Source: Limonium bicolor | Lineage: Eukaryota > Streptophyta > Magnoliopsida > Caryophyllales > Plumbaginaceae | DNA length: 64,000 bases | Direction of reading: 5' to 3' | Assembly: GCA_023374045.1 (NCBI GenBank) | Contig: CM041783.1 | Span: 90,307,298 to 90,371,297 of the forward strand | In this document: piece after piece, positions 21,293-36,207 of the stretch | Layout: each line of letters starts with the position of its first letter | Position numbering within the stretch: position 1 is the stretch's first letter | Program-made: the position numbers and the translations under genes | The notes under the pieces: generated by a model | Database searches by the model: none | What the model saw: only the letters and a program-made list of their open reading frames with translations | Told to the model about the DNA's origin: nothing

Positions 21293-23316
21293 GTAGTTAC
21301 GCTCTGAACCCGAGAAAACAAGCCGAGTGAAATATTTAGATTATAGGTGCACTTAAAACTGGGGAACTGGGGTAGAATTGGGAAGTGAGGACTCCAGTAA
21401 GGCACGACTCCTAACCCTTTTTGGAATTGTGAACGATTCCTTTACACACTTTTCTTTTGTGAATGTCTGTTGAGTGTGATGTGTTGTTATACCGTCCCAA
21501 CAATAAACTATAGAAAATATTATACATATATATATATAAGTTTGGAACATCCTATATTAAGTACGATAAGATTTTGGTTGAGATAAACCAAATATTAAGC
21601 CATTTTTCAAAAGCATGCTCATGGAGAATACATTGCAAAAAAAAATGTAATCCTTTAAAAGCTAGTACACAAATTCCTAGAATTTTAAAGAATACTTTTG
21701 GTTGAAAACAGTATACAAATAGAACTTTACATAACTAAATTAGTATTGATATTATGTGAAAGTACTTCAACTCCCTTAAAGTTTGAAAATAAATCTCATG
21801 AACTACTTGGTATCAATTTATTACCTAAAGATAATGTTTAAGATAAATCTTAAGTCTAGCAAATTATTAAGCTAACAAGAACTAGTAGCGTATTAGAAAA
21901 GATCAACATCTGAACTTGTAAAACACATTAAAACTCTATGTTAACTTTAGAAAGAAAACACATAAACCTAACACCCTACGAGAAGTGCCTGGTGCGACGA
22001 ACTCCTAGGCTGAAAGTAGTGGGGGTGCACACCCACTTCTGGAAGTTTAGGGGCTAGACAAGCCTTGTCATCTAACTGTAAATAATCTTCTACACAGGTG
22101 ATGGATTGTGTTGAACTTGAGGGGAAGTGGTGGTAAGACGTTACCATCATGAAATCTTGAGCTAGGCATACTTCATTGCTAACCACAATGAACAAATCAA
22201 AATTTGTATCTTAAGACCCGGTATTAAAACTCATAAATGTAAACGGTTTATTGAGTTAAATCTTTGGTGAAAATACCTATATATGGAGGAAGGGGATTAA
22301 GTTTGGGTACTCCAAGATACAACATCTACCCCTGGTTGGATAAAAAAAAATCAAAATCAATAAAAGAAGTTACTTAAAGATTGAGTGAAGAGAAGAGTAA
22401 TACTAAACTAAGTATCATTGATCCTTAAATACTTGAGTATTGAGCATCTTAAAAAAAAAAAAATTGAGAGTTACTTAAAGATTGAAAATTCTCATGTTTA
22501 CCTGGAAGTTTAACATTATACATGTATAAAATTTTAAAAGACACACTAAGAGTGATGTTCACCAAAAGCCACCATTGTCTAAGAGAGTACTAAGATTTAA
22601 TAATCAGAAGAATACTTACATAGAACAAACCTTAAGGAAAATAATTATCAAGAGTGAGTGAGTTTTCATTAGACTAGCTCATTTGACCTAAAATTTTATA
22701 CTGAGTCCCCACCTTAAAAAAAATATAAATATATATATATATAATGTATAAGTTTTAAGATAAAGGAATCAGATTTTGGACGAACTTCCTTAGATTCTCC
22801 CTTGGGTGAGATTATGTAAATATATAATAAGTAAATTTTATAAAGTAAACACTGAATGAATCATCTAAATACGATAATTAATTATAAAAACAATTGAAAT
22901 TTGAAAGGTCACAGAAAATATTTATCTTATAAAGTTTTAACATATGGTTGACTAATAAACCCTTGAAGATGATTTTGGAAGATTATTAAGGATTATTAAA
23001 TGATCTGAAATATTATTAAATTACTCAAATACGTTACACCTGGTTTGTAGCTTGATAATATAATTGATATGATAAATGATCGCATATGGACATATAATTC
23101 GTATCAGTCATTAAATGAATAGATAATAATCATACGATAAAATTTTATAACCACCAAGGAAATACAAATACATAAAAATCAAGGGATACAGATATATGTA
23201 ACGATGAGAGATAAAATCAACGGTGCAGTAAAGTTCACAACAATGCTGGTTAATAAGGTGTTGAATTCTTTGAATGTGCCATTAGTAGCGGTACGAGGGC
23301 GTACCTTAGCTCTTTT

Positions 23317-23324
23317 AAGGGGGA
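23317..23324 (+). other. Upstream PPT-like tract, unit 3
   Basis: AAGGGGGA, 350 bases before the functional-position tract, with the GGTAC/GTACC hairpin upstream. Confidence 0.6.
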
Positions 23325-23666
23325 TATGCTGGCATACTCCTCCTTCGTTATCTCATCCGGATTATGCCTTGTTGCATTATTAGCAAAGGGAGAACAGTAT
23401 TAGCAGAATGAGAGGTGTTTGTATGTGCTTGGTTTTTGCATTATTGACTCAGTATGTGACTTTTGATTTTCATCATGTAATATCTTGGTATACCCTGATT
23501 CAGTTTGATTTTGAGTAATCTTGAGTGGAATGTTGTTATGGAAGTGGATGGAAATAAAGGATTGGTTTGGTATGGAACTTCATTGGAACTTTTATTGTCT
23601 CAGCACACCCGAAGCGGTGTGAGTGCTTATTAGTTGATTTTTAAACTTCGAGGCGAAGTTTCTTTT

Positions 23667-23674
23667 AAGGGGGA
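23667..23674 (+). other. Polypurine tract, unit 3
   Basis: AAGGGGGA two bases before the LTR 4 start at 23677. Confidence 0.85.
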
Positions 23675-24242
23675 TATGCTGAAATACCCCTAAATTAATT
23701 TAAATTAATTTAAATTAATTTAGGGGATTTCTTTTTAAACCTTTAATAATACTATTAAGTATTAAATTATTATATGGAATTATGAATATTAAATTATATG
23801 GAATTATGAATATTAAATTATTATATGGAATTATGAATAGTAAATTATTATATGGGGTTGTGAAATTTATTTAGGGGTTTTTCTTCTATTTAACCCTAAT
23901 TATTATACATTATTATATGGTATTATGAATTTAATAATAAGATTTATAAGTCAATAAATCTTGGGAAAATTATTAAACACTCCATATATATTATAAAGAT
24001 TTTGGGAAGTGTTGGAACATTGTTTTGAAACATAAAAGTCAATATAAAATTCTAGAAACCTTAAAGCTTATTAAGCCTTGCTAGAGTTGACTTTTTGAGA
24101 ATGGTCAAACCAGGCCATGAAACCTATACCAAAAAATAGGTTATGAAAAACCATGAAGATTGATAAAAAGAACGTCAAAAACGGATCATCCTAGCCAAAG
24201 TTATGCTGGTTTGAAGTTTAGAGCCAAAATTTCATAAAGTGC

Positions 24243-24398
24243 CACGTGTCAGCCTCTCGTGCGTCCCAACACTTAGCAGATTTTTACCTCCTTGTTTTTC
24301 TCCAGCAAACAACTGATTTTGACCTAACTTGTGACGGCTATATCTTCTTCATCTTTCAATATTTTTCCAAGCCGTCTTCTTTATTCTCTTCTCCTTTG
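24243..24398 (+). promoter_or_regulatory. Candidate LTR promoter, unit 4
   Basis: G-box at 24243-24248; no differences from unit 1 noticed. Confidence 0.45.
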
Positions 24399-27300
24399 AT
24401 TCATCTTCACAACCGTAACTCATACAAACTCTAACTCCATCTACATCAACGGGAAAATCGTTCTCAAGTTGGCACCTTTCTCAGTCGCAACCCAGATTGC
24501 CAATTCCCTTCGAATTCAGGTAAATTCGTCCAGCCATAAATCCCTCGTTTCTCAACCAAATTTTGATTTCTTTAGCTCGTTGTGTAGATCTCTAACCCGT
24601 CTACAATTCTTATGTTTATGCCCAAGCCTGAATCATAACCGTTTGGAAGTTATAGTCGCTCAAAGTTCCGGATTTTTCAGCACATAAAATCATACCGGAA
24701 ACAGAGAGGTAAACTAGTAACTTTCGGGTCAATTTTCTTTCTGTATGATGCGAGTTAGGATTAGTTCTAGTTATCAATGTGTAGATCTAAGTTTCATCTT
24801 TCTAATGAGCCCAAAAACAAAGCCTAACTCGATCTGTGCTATAACTTATAGATCCTCGAAGGTTGCTTCACGAACTGGTCGGAAGTCCGAATTTTTCCAG
24901 AAACCCGATCTCGAAATCACTTCGATTCGAGCAATTCCGGTGAGCTTTCTTCAATTCCTCCGATTATGCTAACCGGTTTTACAATTCCGACCTAACCCAT
25001 GTTTCAATTGTGTCAATTACGTACTATATTAAGAGAATTTGATGGATTTGGGTTCGAATCGTACTCGGAAATTAGTAAGAACCCTAACTCTCGTATCAAC
25101 CTCGAATCTTGATGAATACTGCATTAAAATTGGGGAAATCGGTACCATTAGAACCGGAATTCGATTTCGAATCCATAGAAACAAGAATCGTTGAATTTCG
25201 TTCTGTAGATCGAGAGCTATAGGTGAATTAGTACTCGGTTTCGATTTGAATCCTCTGAAGAACTCGCGCAACACGGGCCGTCCGATCTCAGTTAATAAAG
25301 ATGGACGGCCACGATTAAAACATACGAATTTAAATGTATAAGTTTTTATATTGTTTCCAGGAATAAACCCTAACTTGTTTAATTAATTTAAGTGCCTTCC
25401 CGAATGTATTTTGACTTGAAATTTTAACCATAGATTCCTTATTTTATGTAGTTTATTTTGATGTAAATTATTATGGATTTGGAGTTTTTAAACATAGGTT
25501 ATGATTTTTACAAGTTACGGCTTTTCTGGAATTATTTGGCTAAATTAAAAAGATATTTTTATGAAACAAAAATTTTATAATATGTCTAAAATGTTATAGT
25601 TACTGTATATTAAGTTTGGGAATTTTTGGGCAACGGGAAAAGGTTTTAAAAATTGTGTTTGTGAGTTTTTCATAAGAATAACTTATATATATAGTTTTTA
25701 ATGTAATCAAAAATTAAAGTATAGTTGATTAATGAACTTTATAGGTTGGGGAAAATATAATAAGACTAATTAACATTTAATACAGTATGTTTATAAATAT
25801 TTTGGGTATTAACTTTAAGTGAAGTAAAAATTGTTACATATATTTATATATATATATTTTTATGAGAGAAATAAATAGAAACTTATATAAATCAAGGAAT
25901 TTAACTAAACTACATATAATATATAATATATATGTATATAAATACAATAAAAATATAAAGGAAATAACATTCCTTGTGGGAAATATAATAGGGAGGATAT
26001 ATATATATATATACGATAAATAAATAAATAAAAGGAATAAAATACCTTATAGAAAATATAATATGAAGGAATTAATGAGTTAAACTAAACCTCTACATGA
26101 TACTAATAAAAGAATATTATATGAGATGGTATTAATTTATGGTTATAGGTTGAGTTTTTAGTTATCTTTGAGTTTCTAAGATTTATATAAACCGTATTTA
26201 AATACACGTATATATTTAGTCAATGACCACAATGTAAATCTATAATTTGGTTAAGAAATTAATAAGTTGAAATTTAGGAATATTTGGAATTAGTTTACAT
26301 AAAGTGTTACACAAATAGATCTTATTATATAATTAATAATAAAATGAATGAAATACTTTTACATTTAAATGTTCTTATTATATAAACAATAATAAAATAA
26401 ATGAGTTACTTTTACATCTAAATGTGAAGAGGATAAATAAGTCTAGATTTTATTATTTCTTAATATTTATAGTATTGAGTAATAACTTAATATTTTAAGA
26501 TAAAATCATTAAAAGGGATTATGATATAAACTACATTAAACTATGGTTAGGAATTTAATCTAAATAATAATCCTTAAGTTTCTTACAACTAGTTAAGCCA
26601 TATAAATACATTTAACACCAATATTCAGGATGTGAGTAAATAGTTAAGTAATGTATTTAGTAGTTAGAATTTATAAGAAGGTTTGTAAATAGGAATTTGA
26701 TACGTAAAATCTTTAAACCTTTAATTAGATGAAACCAGGTTACATAAGAGACTATATTGATTTACCTTTTTGACACTGGAAAAATTAAAGTGTCATTTGA
26801 ATATAAGGTATGGAGATTGTTCAGAATATATTATCTTATTAAGTAATTGATAATTTCACTTACGAACTAGAATTTAATTCTTTGATAAATTCTACTTTAT
26901 GCTAAGATATAATGTCCATCCTAAATACAATAAAGGAAATTAATTTATTAAGTTGTTCCTTTGAAACCTTTTGTCTTGTAAGTAATATAAAATGTATTTA
27001 AGACATAAGTTTTTAAAATTTAGTACAAAAGGATTATACATACTCTATGGAGAGAATGTGTGTAAAAATTAAATACTTGGGGAATTAAAATGTAAGTAAG
27101 GATACATAAAAAGGGTTATCTTAAAACACCTTATTATATAGGTAATAATTAAGCGAATAATATACTTTGTGGATACTAAGTAAAAGAGTTGGAAGGGTTT
27201 GAGTTAATTAAAATATAGTTGTCTTAGGATGAAGAGTAGTTGAACATCTTAAGACAAGGTAATTAAATGGTTATAATATTAAGTCATTCTAAAGTAAAGA

Positions 27301-28318
27301 TAAAGTAATTAAGTCTAGTGGTTGTCTCTAAACTAAGATCGATGAAGTTGTAATGAAATGCATCTACGACACTATAATTCCAATACAGGTTGTAGATCTT
27401 AATTAAGTTAAGGGGAAAATTTAATCATGATGGATTATCCAGTAAATACTGATAAAATACCTAATCATTACCTTATGGAATAATAGTATAGTATTCTAGG
27501 ATAAATCCATCATAGGTTACAATACGATGACTGTCCTAAAGTAAGAATAAAGGTATTGAGCTTAAGAGTTATTATTGAGATTCTAAGATTAATTGGGTAA
27601 CGTAAAATACACTTAAGATATAGAGGTCTTAATGTGGGAATTGCGGTTAAGTATTAGTAAAGTGGATAAGAGTGGAAAAATTAGCAAGTGTTAGAAGAAT
27701 ACATTCCTTCATCTTACAACCTTGAGTTATACAACATTCTAAGACAAGTCTAAGGTTATTCATAGCATTTAAGTGAGGGCTTAAAAGACAATTGAGACTT
27801 TGAAATAAGAGTAAGGAGTTTATTTGAGTGTAGCATAGGCTACAAGTGTTTGATGATAGACTACTTTTAATATTCTTCAGAGTGATGTTGATTGTTTGCG
27901 CAAGTTGATTAGAACTGCTACAACGTTACCCAGGTACGATTTCTCGTACTCAGCTTGTTGTGTTTTGGACTTTCTGAAATGTTTTGTACGATTTCTCGTA
28001 CTACGTTATTTTTGCTGATTGTCTTGTGGAACGTTTTGGAAAACGCTAACTGACTTTAAGAGGACCTTCTAAAAAGGAAATGGTTGTGTGACTGACTCAG
28101 CTTGTGTGACTAACTGAGCCTTGGATGTGGAACTCACTTGGGTATTGGTTTCTTCTACTTGGTGTCCCGTTAGACATTGACTGCTTAGGGTTTACGCTTC
28201 TGCACTCTGTAGGACTGAGTGTTTTGGTATTGCTCTGGGTAGTTAGTGATCTAGTGGGAATTTGGAAAAGGTCAATCTTGGAAATCTTTCTTTCGACGTG
28301 CGCGCGTCTTCAATGGTA

Positions 28319-28571
28319 ACAGCAGGGGGCTGTATATCCCTCGCCCATAGGGGCATTGATGTTTGACAGCAGGGGGCTGTATATCCCTCGTCCACTAGGA
28401 CATTGAAATTATGACAGCAGGGGGCTGTATATCCCTCGCCCATAGGGGCATTGATATTAAACAGTAAAGGGCTGTATATCCCTTGTCCTGAGTGGACGTA
28501 GTTAACAGTAAGGGGCTGTATATCCCCTGTCCTTAATGGACGTTCTTGGCGGTGGGGGCCATCTCTCCCAG
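28319..28571 (+). repeat. Hairpin minisatellite, unit 4
   Basis: Same series and length as in unit 1. Confidence 0.88.
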
Positions 28572-29207
28572 TTGGTTTCATTCCATTCTTGAGTTGCTGG
28601 TTTTGGATCTACTTTATCATTCCTAGTCCTTTGTGGCTATCTGGGTTTTTCTACTCCTAATGGGAATTGGTTCTAACATCAACAATGGATGCTTACTAAC
28701 TATGTGGTGTGACTACTTAAGTGGATGACTTGTTTTGGAAGTTCTTTATCTCTATCTTTGACTTGTTTTCCTTTCTCTTTAAACTTGATTGTTTTGAAGT
28801 TCTTTATCTCTATTTTACTTTTAAGAGTTTGTTTTCATGTTACTGTTTATTTTAAAGAGTGATGTTTTATAAGTTTGTTTTTGGAGAATTGTACCAGTTC
28901 CATTCCAGGGAACTGACCCGCCCCTTTTGGGGTGGGCTGCTTGGTTTCATCTTGCAGGTACGAATTGATTTACAGGTGGCCACGAAGAGAATGAGCGTTT
29001 GGGATGGGACTAGGTTTTATGGAGAGCGAATGCGTTTTATTATTGTTATGTTAATGTTAGGTTTTCTCGAAGTTCAGACCGTAACTTAGTTAATTGTAAT
29101 TGTTGTAATTGGTGAGGTTGGTACCGGGTGTTTGGAGCCCGATGGTCTGTAGCACCTTTAGTTTATTTTCCGCTGTTGTTTTATTATTATAGGGGTGTTA
29201 CAGAAAG

Positions 29208-29219
29208 TGGTATCAGAGC
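29208..29219 (+). other. Primer-binding site, unit 4
   Basis: TGGTATCAGAGC, 5 bases after the LTR end at 29202; hairpin intact. Confidence 0.93.
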
Positions 29220-31237
29220 GTAGTTACGCTCTGAACCCGAGAAAACAAGCCGAGTGAAATATTTAGATTATAGGTGCACTTAAAACTGGGGAACTGGGGT
29301 AGAATTGGGAAGTGAGGACTCCAGTAAGGCACGACTCCTAACCCTTTTTGGAATTGTGAACGATTCCTTTACACACTTTTCTTTTGTGAATGTCTGTTGA
29401 GTGTGATGTGTTTATACCGTCCCAACAATAAACTATAGAAAATATATACATATATATATAAGTTTGGAACATCCTATATTAAGTACGATAAGATTTTGGT
29501 TGAGATAAACCAAATATTAAGCCATTTTTCAAAAGCATGCTCATGGAGAATACATTGCAAAAAAAAATGTAATCCTTTAAAAGCTAGTACACAAATTCCT
29601 AGAATTTTAAAGAATACTTTTGGTTGAAAACAGTATACAAATAGAACTTTACATAACTAAATTAGTATTGATATTATGTGAAAGTACTTCAACTCCCTTA
29701 AAGTTTGAAAATAAATCTCATGAACTACTTGGTATCAATTTATTACCTAAAGATAATGTTTAAGATAAATCTTAAGTCTAGCAAATTATTAAGCTAACAA
29801 GAACTAGTAGCGTATTAGAAAAGATCAACATCTGAACTTGTAAAACACATTAAAACTCTATGTTAACTTTAGAAAGAAAACACATAAACCTAACACCCTA
29901 CGAGAAGTGCCTGGTGCGACGAACTCCTAGGCTGAAAGTAGTGGGGGTGCACACCCACTTCTGGAAGTTTAGGGGCTAGACAAGCCTTGTCATCTAACTG
30001 TAAATAATCTTCTACACAGGTGATGGATTGTGTTGAACTTGAGGGGAAGTGGTGGTAAGACGTTACCATCATGAAATCTTGAGCTAGGCATACTTCATTG
30101 CTAACCACAATGAACAAATCAAAATTTGTATCTTAAGACCCGGTATTAAAACTCATAAATGTAAACGGTTTATTGAGTTAAATCTTTGGTGAAAACCTAT
30201 ATATGGAGGAAGGGGATTAAGTTTGGGTACTCCAAGATACAACATCTACCCCTGGTTGGATAAAAAAAAATCAAAATCAATAAAAGAAGTTACTTAAAGA
30301 TTGAGTGAAGAGAAGAGTAATACTAAACTAAGTATCATTGATCCTTAAATACTTGAGTATTGAGCATCTTAAAAAAAAAAAAATTGAGAGTTACTTAAAG
30401 ATTGAAAATTCTCATGTTTACCTGGAAGTTTAACATTATACATGTATAAAATTTTAAAAGACACACTAAGAGTGATGTTCACCAAAGCCACCATTGTCTA
30501 AGAGAGTACTAAGATTTAATAATCAGAAGAATACTTACATAGAACAAACCTTAAGGAAAATAATTATCAAGAGTGAGTGAGTTTTCATTAGACTAGCTCA
30601 TTTGACCTAAAATTTTATACTGAGTCCCCACCTTAAAAAAATATAAATATATATATATAATGTAATAATAGTTTAAGATAAAGGAATCAGATTTTGGACG
30701 AACTTCCTTAGATTCTCCCTTGGGTGAGATTATGTAAATATATAATAAGTAAATTTTATAAAGTAAACACTGAATGAATCATCTAAAATACGATAATTAA
30801 TTATAAAAACAATTGAAATTTGAAAGGTCACAGAAAATATTTATCTTATAAAGTTTTAACATATGGTTGACTAATAAACCCTTGAAGATGATTTTGGAAG
30901 ATTATTAAGGATTATTAAATGATCTGAAATATTATTATAAATTACTCAAATACGTTACACCTGGTTTGTAGCTTGATAATATAATTGATATGATAAATGA
31001 TCGCATATGGACATATAATTCGTATCAGTCATTAAATGAATAGATAATAATCATACGATAAAATTTTATAACCACCAAGGAAATACAAATACATAAAAAT
31101 CAAGGGATACAGATATATGTAACGATGAGAGATAAAATCAACGGTGCAGTAAAGTTCACAACAATGCTGGTTAATAAGGTGTTGAATTCTTTGAATGTGC
31201 CATTAGTAGCGGTACGAGGGCGTACCTTAGCTCTTTT

Positions 31238-31245
31238 AAGGGGGA
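31238..31245 (+). other. Upstream PPT-like tract, unit 4
   Basis: AAGGGGGA, 350 bases before the second tract. Confidence 0.6.
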
Positions 31246-31587
31246 TATGCTGGCATACTCCTCCTTCGTTATCTCATCCGGATTATGCCTTGTTGCATTA
31301 TTAGCAAAGGGAGAACAGTATTAGCAGAATGAGAGGTGTTTGTATGTGCTTGGTTTTTGCATTATTGACTCAGTATGTGACTTTTGATTTTCATCATGTA
31401 ATATCTTGGTATACCCTGATTCAGTTTGATTTTGAGTAATCTTGAGTGGAATGTTGTTATGGAAGTGGATGGAAATAAAGGATTGGTTTGGTATGGAACT
31501 TCATTGGAACTTTTATTGTCTCAGCACACCCGAAGCGGTGTGAGTGCTTATTAGTTGATTTTTAAACTTCGAGGCGAAGTTTCTTTT

Positions 31588-31595
31588 AAGGGGGA
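31588..31595 (+). other. Polypurine tract, unit 4
   Basis: AAGGGGGA two bases before the LTR 5 start at 31598. Confidence 0.85.
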
Positions 31596-32161
31596 TATGC
31601 TGAAATACCCCTAAATTAATTTAAATTAATTTAAATTAATTTAGGGGATTTCTTTTATTAAACCTTTAATAATACTATTAAGTATTAAATTATTATATGG
31701 AATTATGAATATTAAATTATTGGAATTATGAATATTAAATTATTATATGGAATTATGAATAGTAAATTATTATATGGGGTTGTGAAATTTATTTAGGGGT
31801 TTTCTTCTATTTAACCCTAATTATTATACATTATTATATGGTATTATGAATTTAATAATAAGATTTATAAGTCAATAAATCTTGGGAAAATTATTAAACA
31901 CTCCATATATATTATAAAGATTTTGGGAAGTGTTGGAACATTGTTTTGAAACATAAAAGTCAATATAAAATTCTAGAAACCTTAAAGCTTATTAAGCCTT
32001 GCTAGAGTTGACTTTTTGAGAATGGTCAAACCAGGCCATGAAACCTATACCAAAAATAGGTTATGAAAAACCATGAAGATTGATAAAAAAACGTCAAAAA
32101 CGGATCATCCTAGCCAAAGTTATGCTGGTTTGAAGTTTAGAGCCAAAATTTCATAAAGTGC

Positions 32162-32317
32162 CACGTGTCAGCCTCTCGTGCGTCCCAACACTTAGCAGAT
32201 TTTTACCTCCTTGTTTTTCTCCAGCAAACAACTGATTTTGACCTAACTTGTGACGGCTATATCTTCTTCATCTTTCAATATTTTTCCAAGCCGTCTTCTT
32301 TATTCTCTTCTCCTTTG
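32162..32317 (+). promoter_or_regulatory. Candidate LTR promoter, unit 5
   Basis: G-box at 32162-32167; block intact, although the sequence just upstream has lost bases (GATAAAAAAACGTC). Confidence 0.45.
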
Positions 32318-35300
32318 ATTCATCTTCACAACCGTAACTCATACAAACTCTAACTCCATCTACATCAACGGGAAAATCGTTCTCAAGTTGGCACCTTTCT
32401 CAGTCGCAACCCAGATTGCCAATTCCCTTCGAATTCAGGTAAATTCGTCCAGCCATAAATCCCTCGTTTCTCAACCAAATTTTGATTTCTTTAGCTCGTT
32501 GTGTAGATCTCTAACCCGTCTACAATTCTTATGTTTATGCCCAAGCCTGAATCATAACCGTTTGGAAGTTATAGTCGCTCAAAGTTCCGGATTTTTCAGC
32601 ACATAAAATCATACCGGAAACAGAGAGGTAAACTAGTAACTTTCGGGTCAATTTTCTTTGTATGATGCGAGTTAGGATTAGTTCTAGTTATCAATGTGTA
32701 GATCTAAGTTTCATCTTTCTAATGAGCCCAAAAACAAAGCCTAACTCGATCTGTGCTATAACTTATAGATCCTCGAAGGTTGCTTCACGAACTGGTCGGA
32801 AGTCCGAATTTTTCCAGAAACCCGATCTCGAAATCACTTCGATTCGAGCAATTCCGGTGAGCTTTCTTCAATTCCTCCGATTATGCTAACCGGTTTTACA
32901 ATTCCGACCTAACCCATGTTTCAATTGTGTCAATTACGTACTATATTAAGAGAATTTGATGGATTTGGGTTCGAATCGTACTCGGAAATTAGTAAGAACC
33001 CTAACTCTCGTATCAACCTCGAATCTTGATGAATACTGCATTAAATTGGGGAAATCGGTACCATTAGAACCGGAATTCGATTTCGAATCCATAGAAACAA
33101 GAATCGTTGAATTTCGTTCTGTAGATCGAGAGCTATAGGTGAATTAGTACTCGGTTTCGATTTGAATCCTCTGAAGAACTCGCGCAACACGGGCCGTCCG
33201 ATCTCAGTTAATAAAGATGGACGGCCACGATTAAAACATACGAATTTAAATGTATAAGTTTTTATATTGTTTCCAGGAATAAACCCTAACTTGTTTAATT
33301 AATTTAAGTGCCTTCCCGAATGTATTTTGACTTGAAATTTTAACCATAGATTCCTTATTTTATGTAGTTTATTTTGATGTAAATTATTATGGATTTGGAG
33401 TTTTTAAACATAGGTTATGATTTTTACAAGTTACGGCTTTTCTGGAATTATTTGGCTAAATTAAAAAGATATTTTTATGAAACAAAAATTTTATAATATG
33501 TCTAAAATGTTATAGTTACTGTATATTAAGTTTGGGAATTTTTGGGCAACGGGAAAAGGTTTTAAAAATTGTGTTTGTGAGTTTTTCATAAGAATAACTT
33601 ATAATATATTTTTTAATGTAATCAAAAATTAAAGTATAGTTGATTAATGAACTTTATAGGTTGGGGAAAATAATAAGACTAATTAACATTTAATACAGTA
33701 TGTTTATAAATATTTTGGGTATTAACTTTAAGTGAAGTAAAAATTGTTACATATATTTATATATATAATTTTTATGAGAGAAATAATAGAAACTTATATT
33801 AAATCAAGGAATTTAACTAAACTACATATATATATATATATATATATATAATACAATAAAAATAGATAAAGGAAATAACATTCCTTGTGGGAAATATAAT
33901 AGGGAGGATATATATATATTATACGATAAATAAATAAATAAAAGGAATAAAATACCTTATAGAAAATATAATTGAAGGAATTAATGAGTTAAACTAAACC
34001 TCTACATACTAATAAAAGAATATTATATGAGATGGTATTAATTTATGGTTATAGGTTGAGTTTTAGTTATCTTTGAGTTTCTAAGATTTATATAAACCGT
34101 ATTTAAATACACGTATATATTTAGTCAATGACCACAATGTAAATCTATAATTTGGTTAAGAAATTAATAAGTTGAAATTTAGGAATATTTGGAATTAGTT
34201 TACATAAGTGTTACACAAATAGATCTTATTATATAATTAATAATAAAATGAATGAAATACTTTTACATTTAAATGTTCTTATTATATAAACATAATAAAA
34301 TAATGAGTTACTTTTACATCTAAATGTGAAGAGGATAATAAGTCTAGATTTTATTATTTCTTAATATTTATAGTATTGAGTAATAACTTAATATTTTAAG
34401 ATAAAATCATTAAAAGGGATTATGATATAAAACTACATTAAACTATGGTTAGGAATTTAATCTAAATAATAATCCTTAAGTTTCTTACAACTAGTTAAGC
34501 CTATAAACATTTTAACACCAATATTCAGGATGTGAGTAAATAGTTAAGTAATGTATTTAGTAGTTAGAATTTATAAGAAGGTTTGTAAATAGGAATTTGA
34601 TACGTAAATCTTTAAACCTTTAATTAGATGAAACCAGGTTACATAAGACTATATTGATTTACCTTTTTGACACTGAAAAATTAAGTGTCATTTGAATATA
34701 AGGTATGGAGATTGTTCAGAATATATTATCTTATTAAGTAATTGATAATTTCACTTACGAACTAGAATTTAATTCTTTGATAAATTCTACTTTATGCTAA
34801 GATATAATGTCCATCCTAAATACAATAAGGAAATTAATTTTTAAGTTGTTCCTTTGAAACCTTTTGTCTTGTAAGTAATATAAAATGTATTTAAGACATA
34901 AGTTTAAAATTTAGTACAAAAGGATTATACATCTCTATGGAGAGAATGTGTGTAAAAATTAAATACTTGGGGAATTAAAATGTAAGAAGGATACATAAAA
35001 AGGGTTCTTAAAACACCTTATTATATAGGTAATAATTAAGCGAATAATATACTTTGTGGATACTAAGTAAAAGAGTTGGAAGGGTTTGAGTTAATTAAAA
35101 TATAGTTGTCTTAGGATGAAGAGTAGTTGAACATCTTAAGACAAGGTAATTAAATGGTTATAATATTAAGTCATTCTAAAGTAAAGATAAAGTAATTAAG
35201 TCTAGTGGTTGTCTCTAAACTAAGATCGATGAAGTTGTAATGAAATGCATCTACGACACTATAATTCCAATATACAGGTTGTAGATCTTAATTAAGTTAA

Positions 35301-36207
35301 GGGGAAAATTTAATCATGATGGATTATCCAGTAAATACTGATAAAATACCTAATCATTACCTTATGGAATAATAGTATAGTATTCTAGGATAAATCCATC
35401 ATAGGTTACAATACGATGACTGTCCTAAAGTAAGAATAAAGGTATTGAGCTTAAGAGTTATTATTGAGATTCTAAGATTAATTGGGTAACGTAAAATACA
35501 CTTAAGATATAGAGGTCTTAATGTGGGAATTGCGGTTAAGTATTAGTAAAGTGGATAAGAGTGGAAAAATTAGCAAGTGTTAGAAGAATACATTCCTTCA
35601 TCTTACAACCTTGAGTTATACAACATTCTAAGACAAGTCTAAGGTTATTCATAGCATTTAAGTGAGGGCTTAAAAGACAATTGAGACTTTGAAATAAGAG
35701 TAAGGAGTTTATTTGAGTGTAGCATAGGCTACAAGTGTTTGATGATAGACTACTTTTAATATTCTTCAGAGTGATGTTGATTGTTTGCGCAAGTTGATTA
35801 GAACTGCTACAACGTTACCCAGGTACGATTTCTCGTACTCAGCTTGTTGTGTTTTGGACTTTCTGAAATGTTTTGTACGATTTCTCGTACTACGTTATTT
35901 TTGCTGATTGTCTTGTGGAACGTTTTGGAAAACGCTAACTGACTTTAAGAGGACCTTCTAAAAAGGAAATGGTTGTGTGACTGACTCAGCTTGTGTGACT
36001 AACTGAGCCTTGGATGTGGAACTCACTTGGGTATTGGTTTCTTCTACTTGGTGTCCCGTTAGACATTGACTGCTTAGGGTTTACGCTTCTGCACTCTGTA
36101 GGACTGAGTGTTTTGGTATTGCTCTGGGTAGTTAGTGATCTAGTGGGAATTTGGAAAAGGTCAATCTTGGAAATCTTTCTTTCGACGTGCGCGCGTCTTC
36201 AATGGTA

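Larger units (their letters stand above)
21276..23676 (+). mobile_element. Internal domain 3, noncoding (2401 bp)
   Basis: Same organisation as internal domain 1; small losses near 22868 (one A) and 23017 (ATTATTAAATTAC). Confidence 0.85.
23677..29202 (+). mobile_element. LTR 4, complete (5526 bp), short form
   Basis: Three AAATTAATTT motifs; the second 27-bp repeat is shortened (AAATTATATGG); marker TATATGGGG. The optional segment is missing near 25912, where the junction reads ACATATAATATATAATATATATG rather than a pure TA run. Two bases are lost near 27384 (CCAATACAGG). Confidence 0.9.
29203..31597 (+). mobile_element. Internal domain 4, noncoding (2395 bp)
   Basis: Differs from domain 1 by losses near 29411 (GTGTTTATACC) and 30195 (GAAAACCTATAT), and by a local rearrangement near 30660 (TGTAATAATAGTTTAAG in place of TGTATAAGTTTTAAG). 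Confidence 0.85.
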
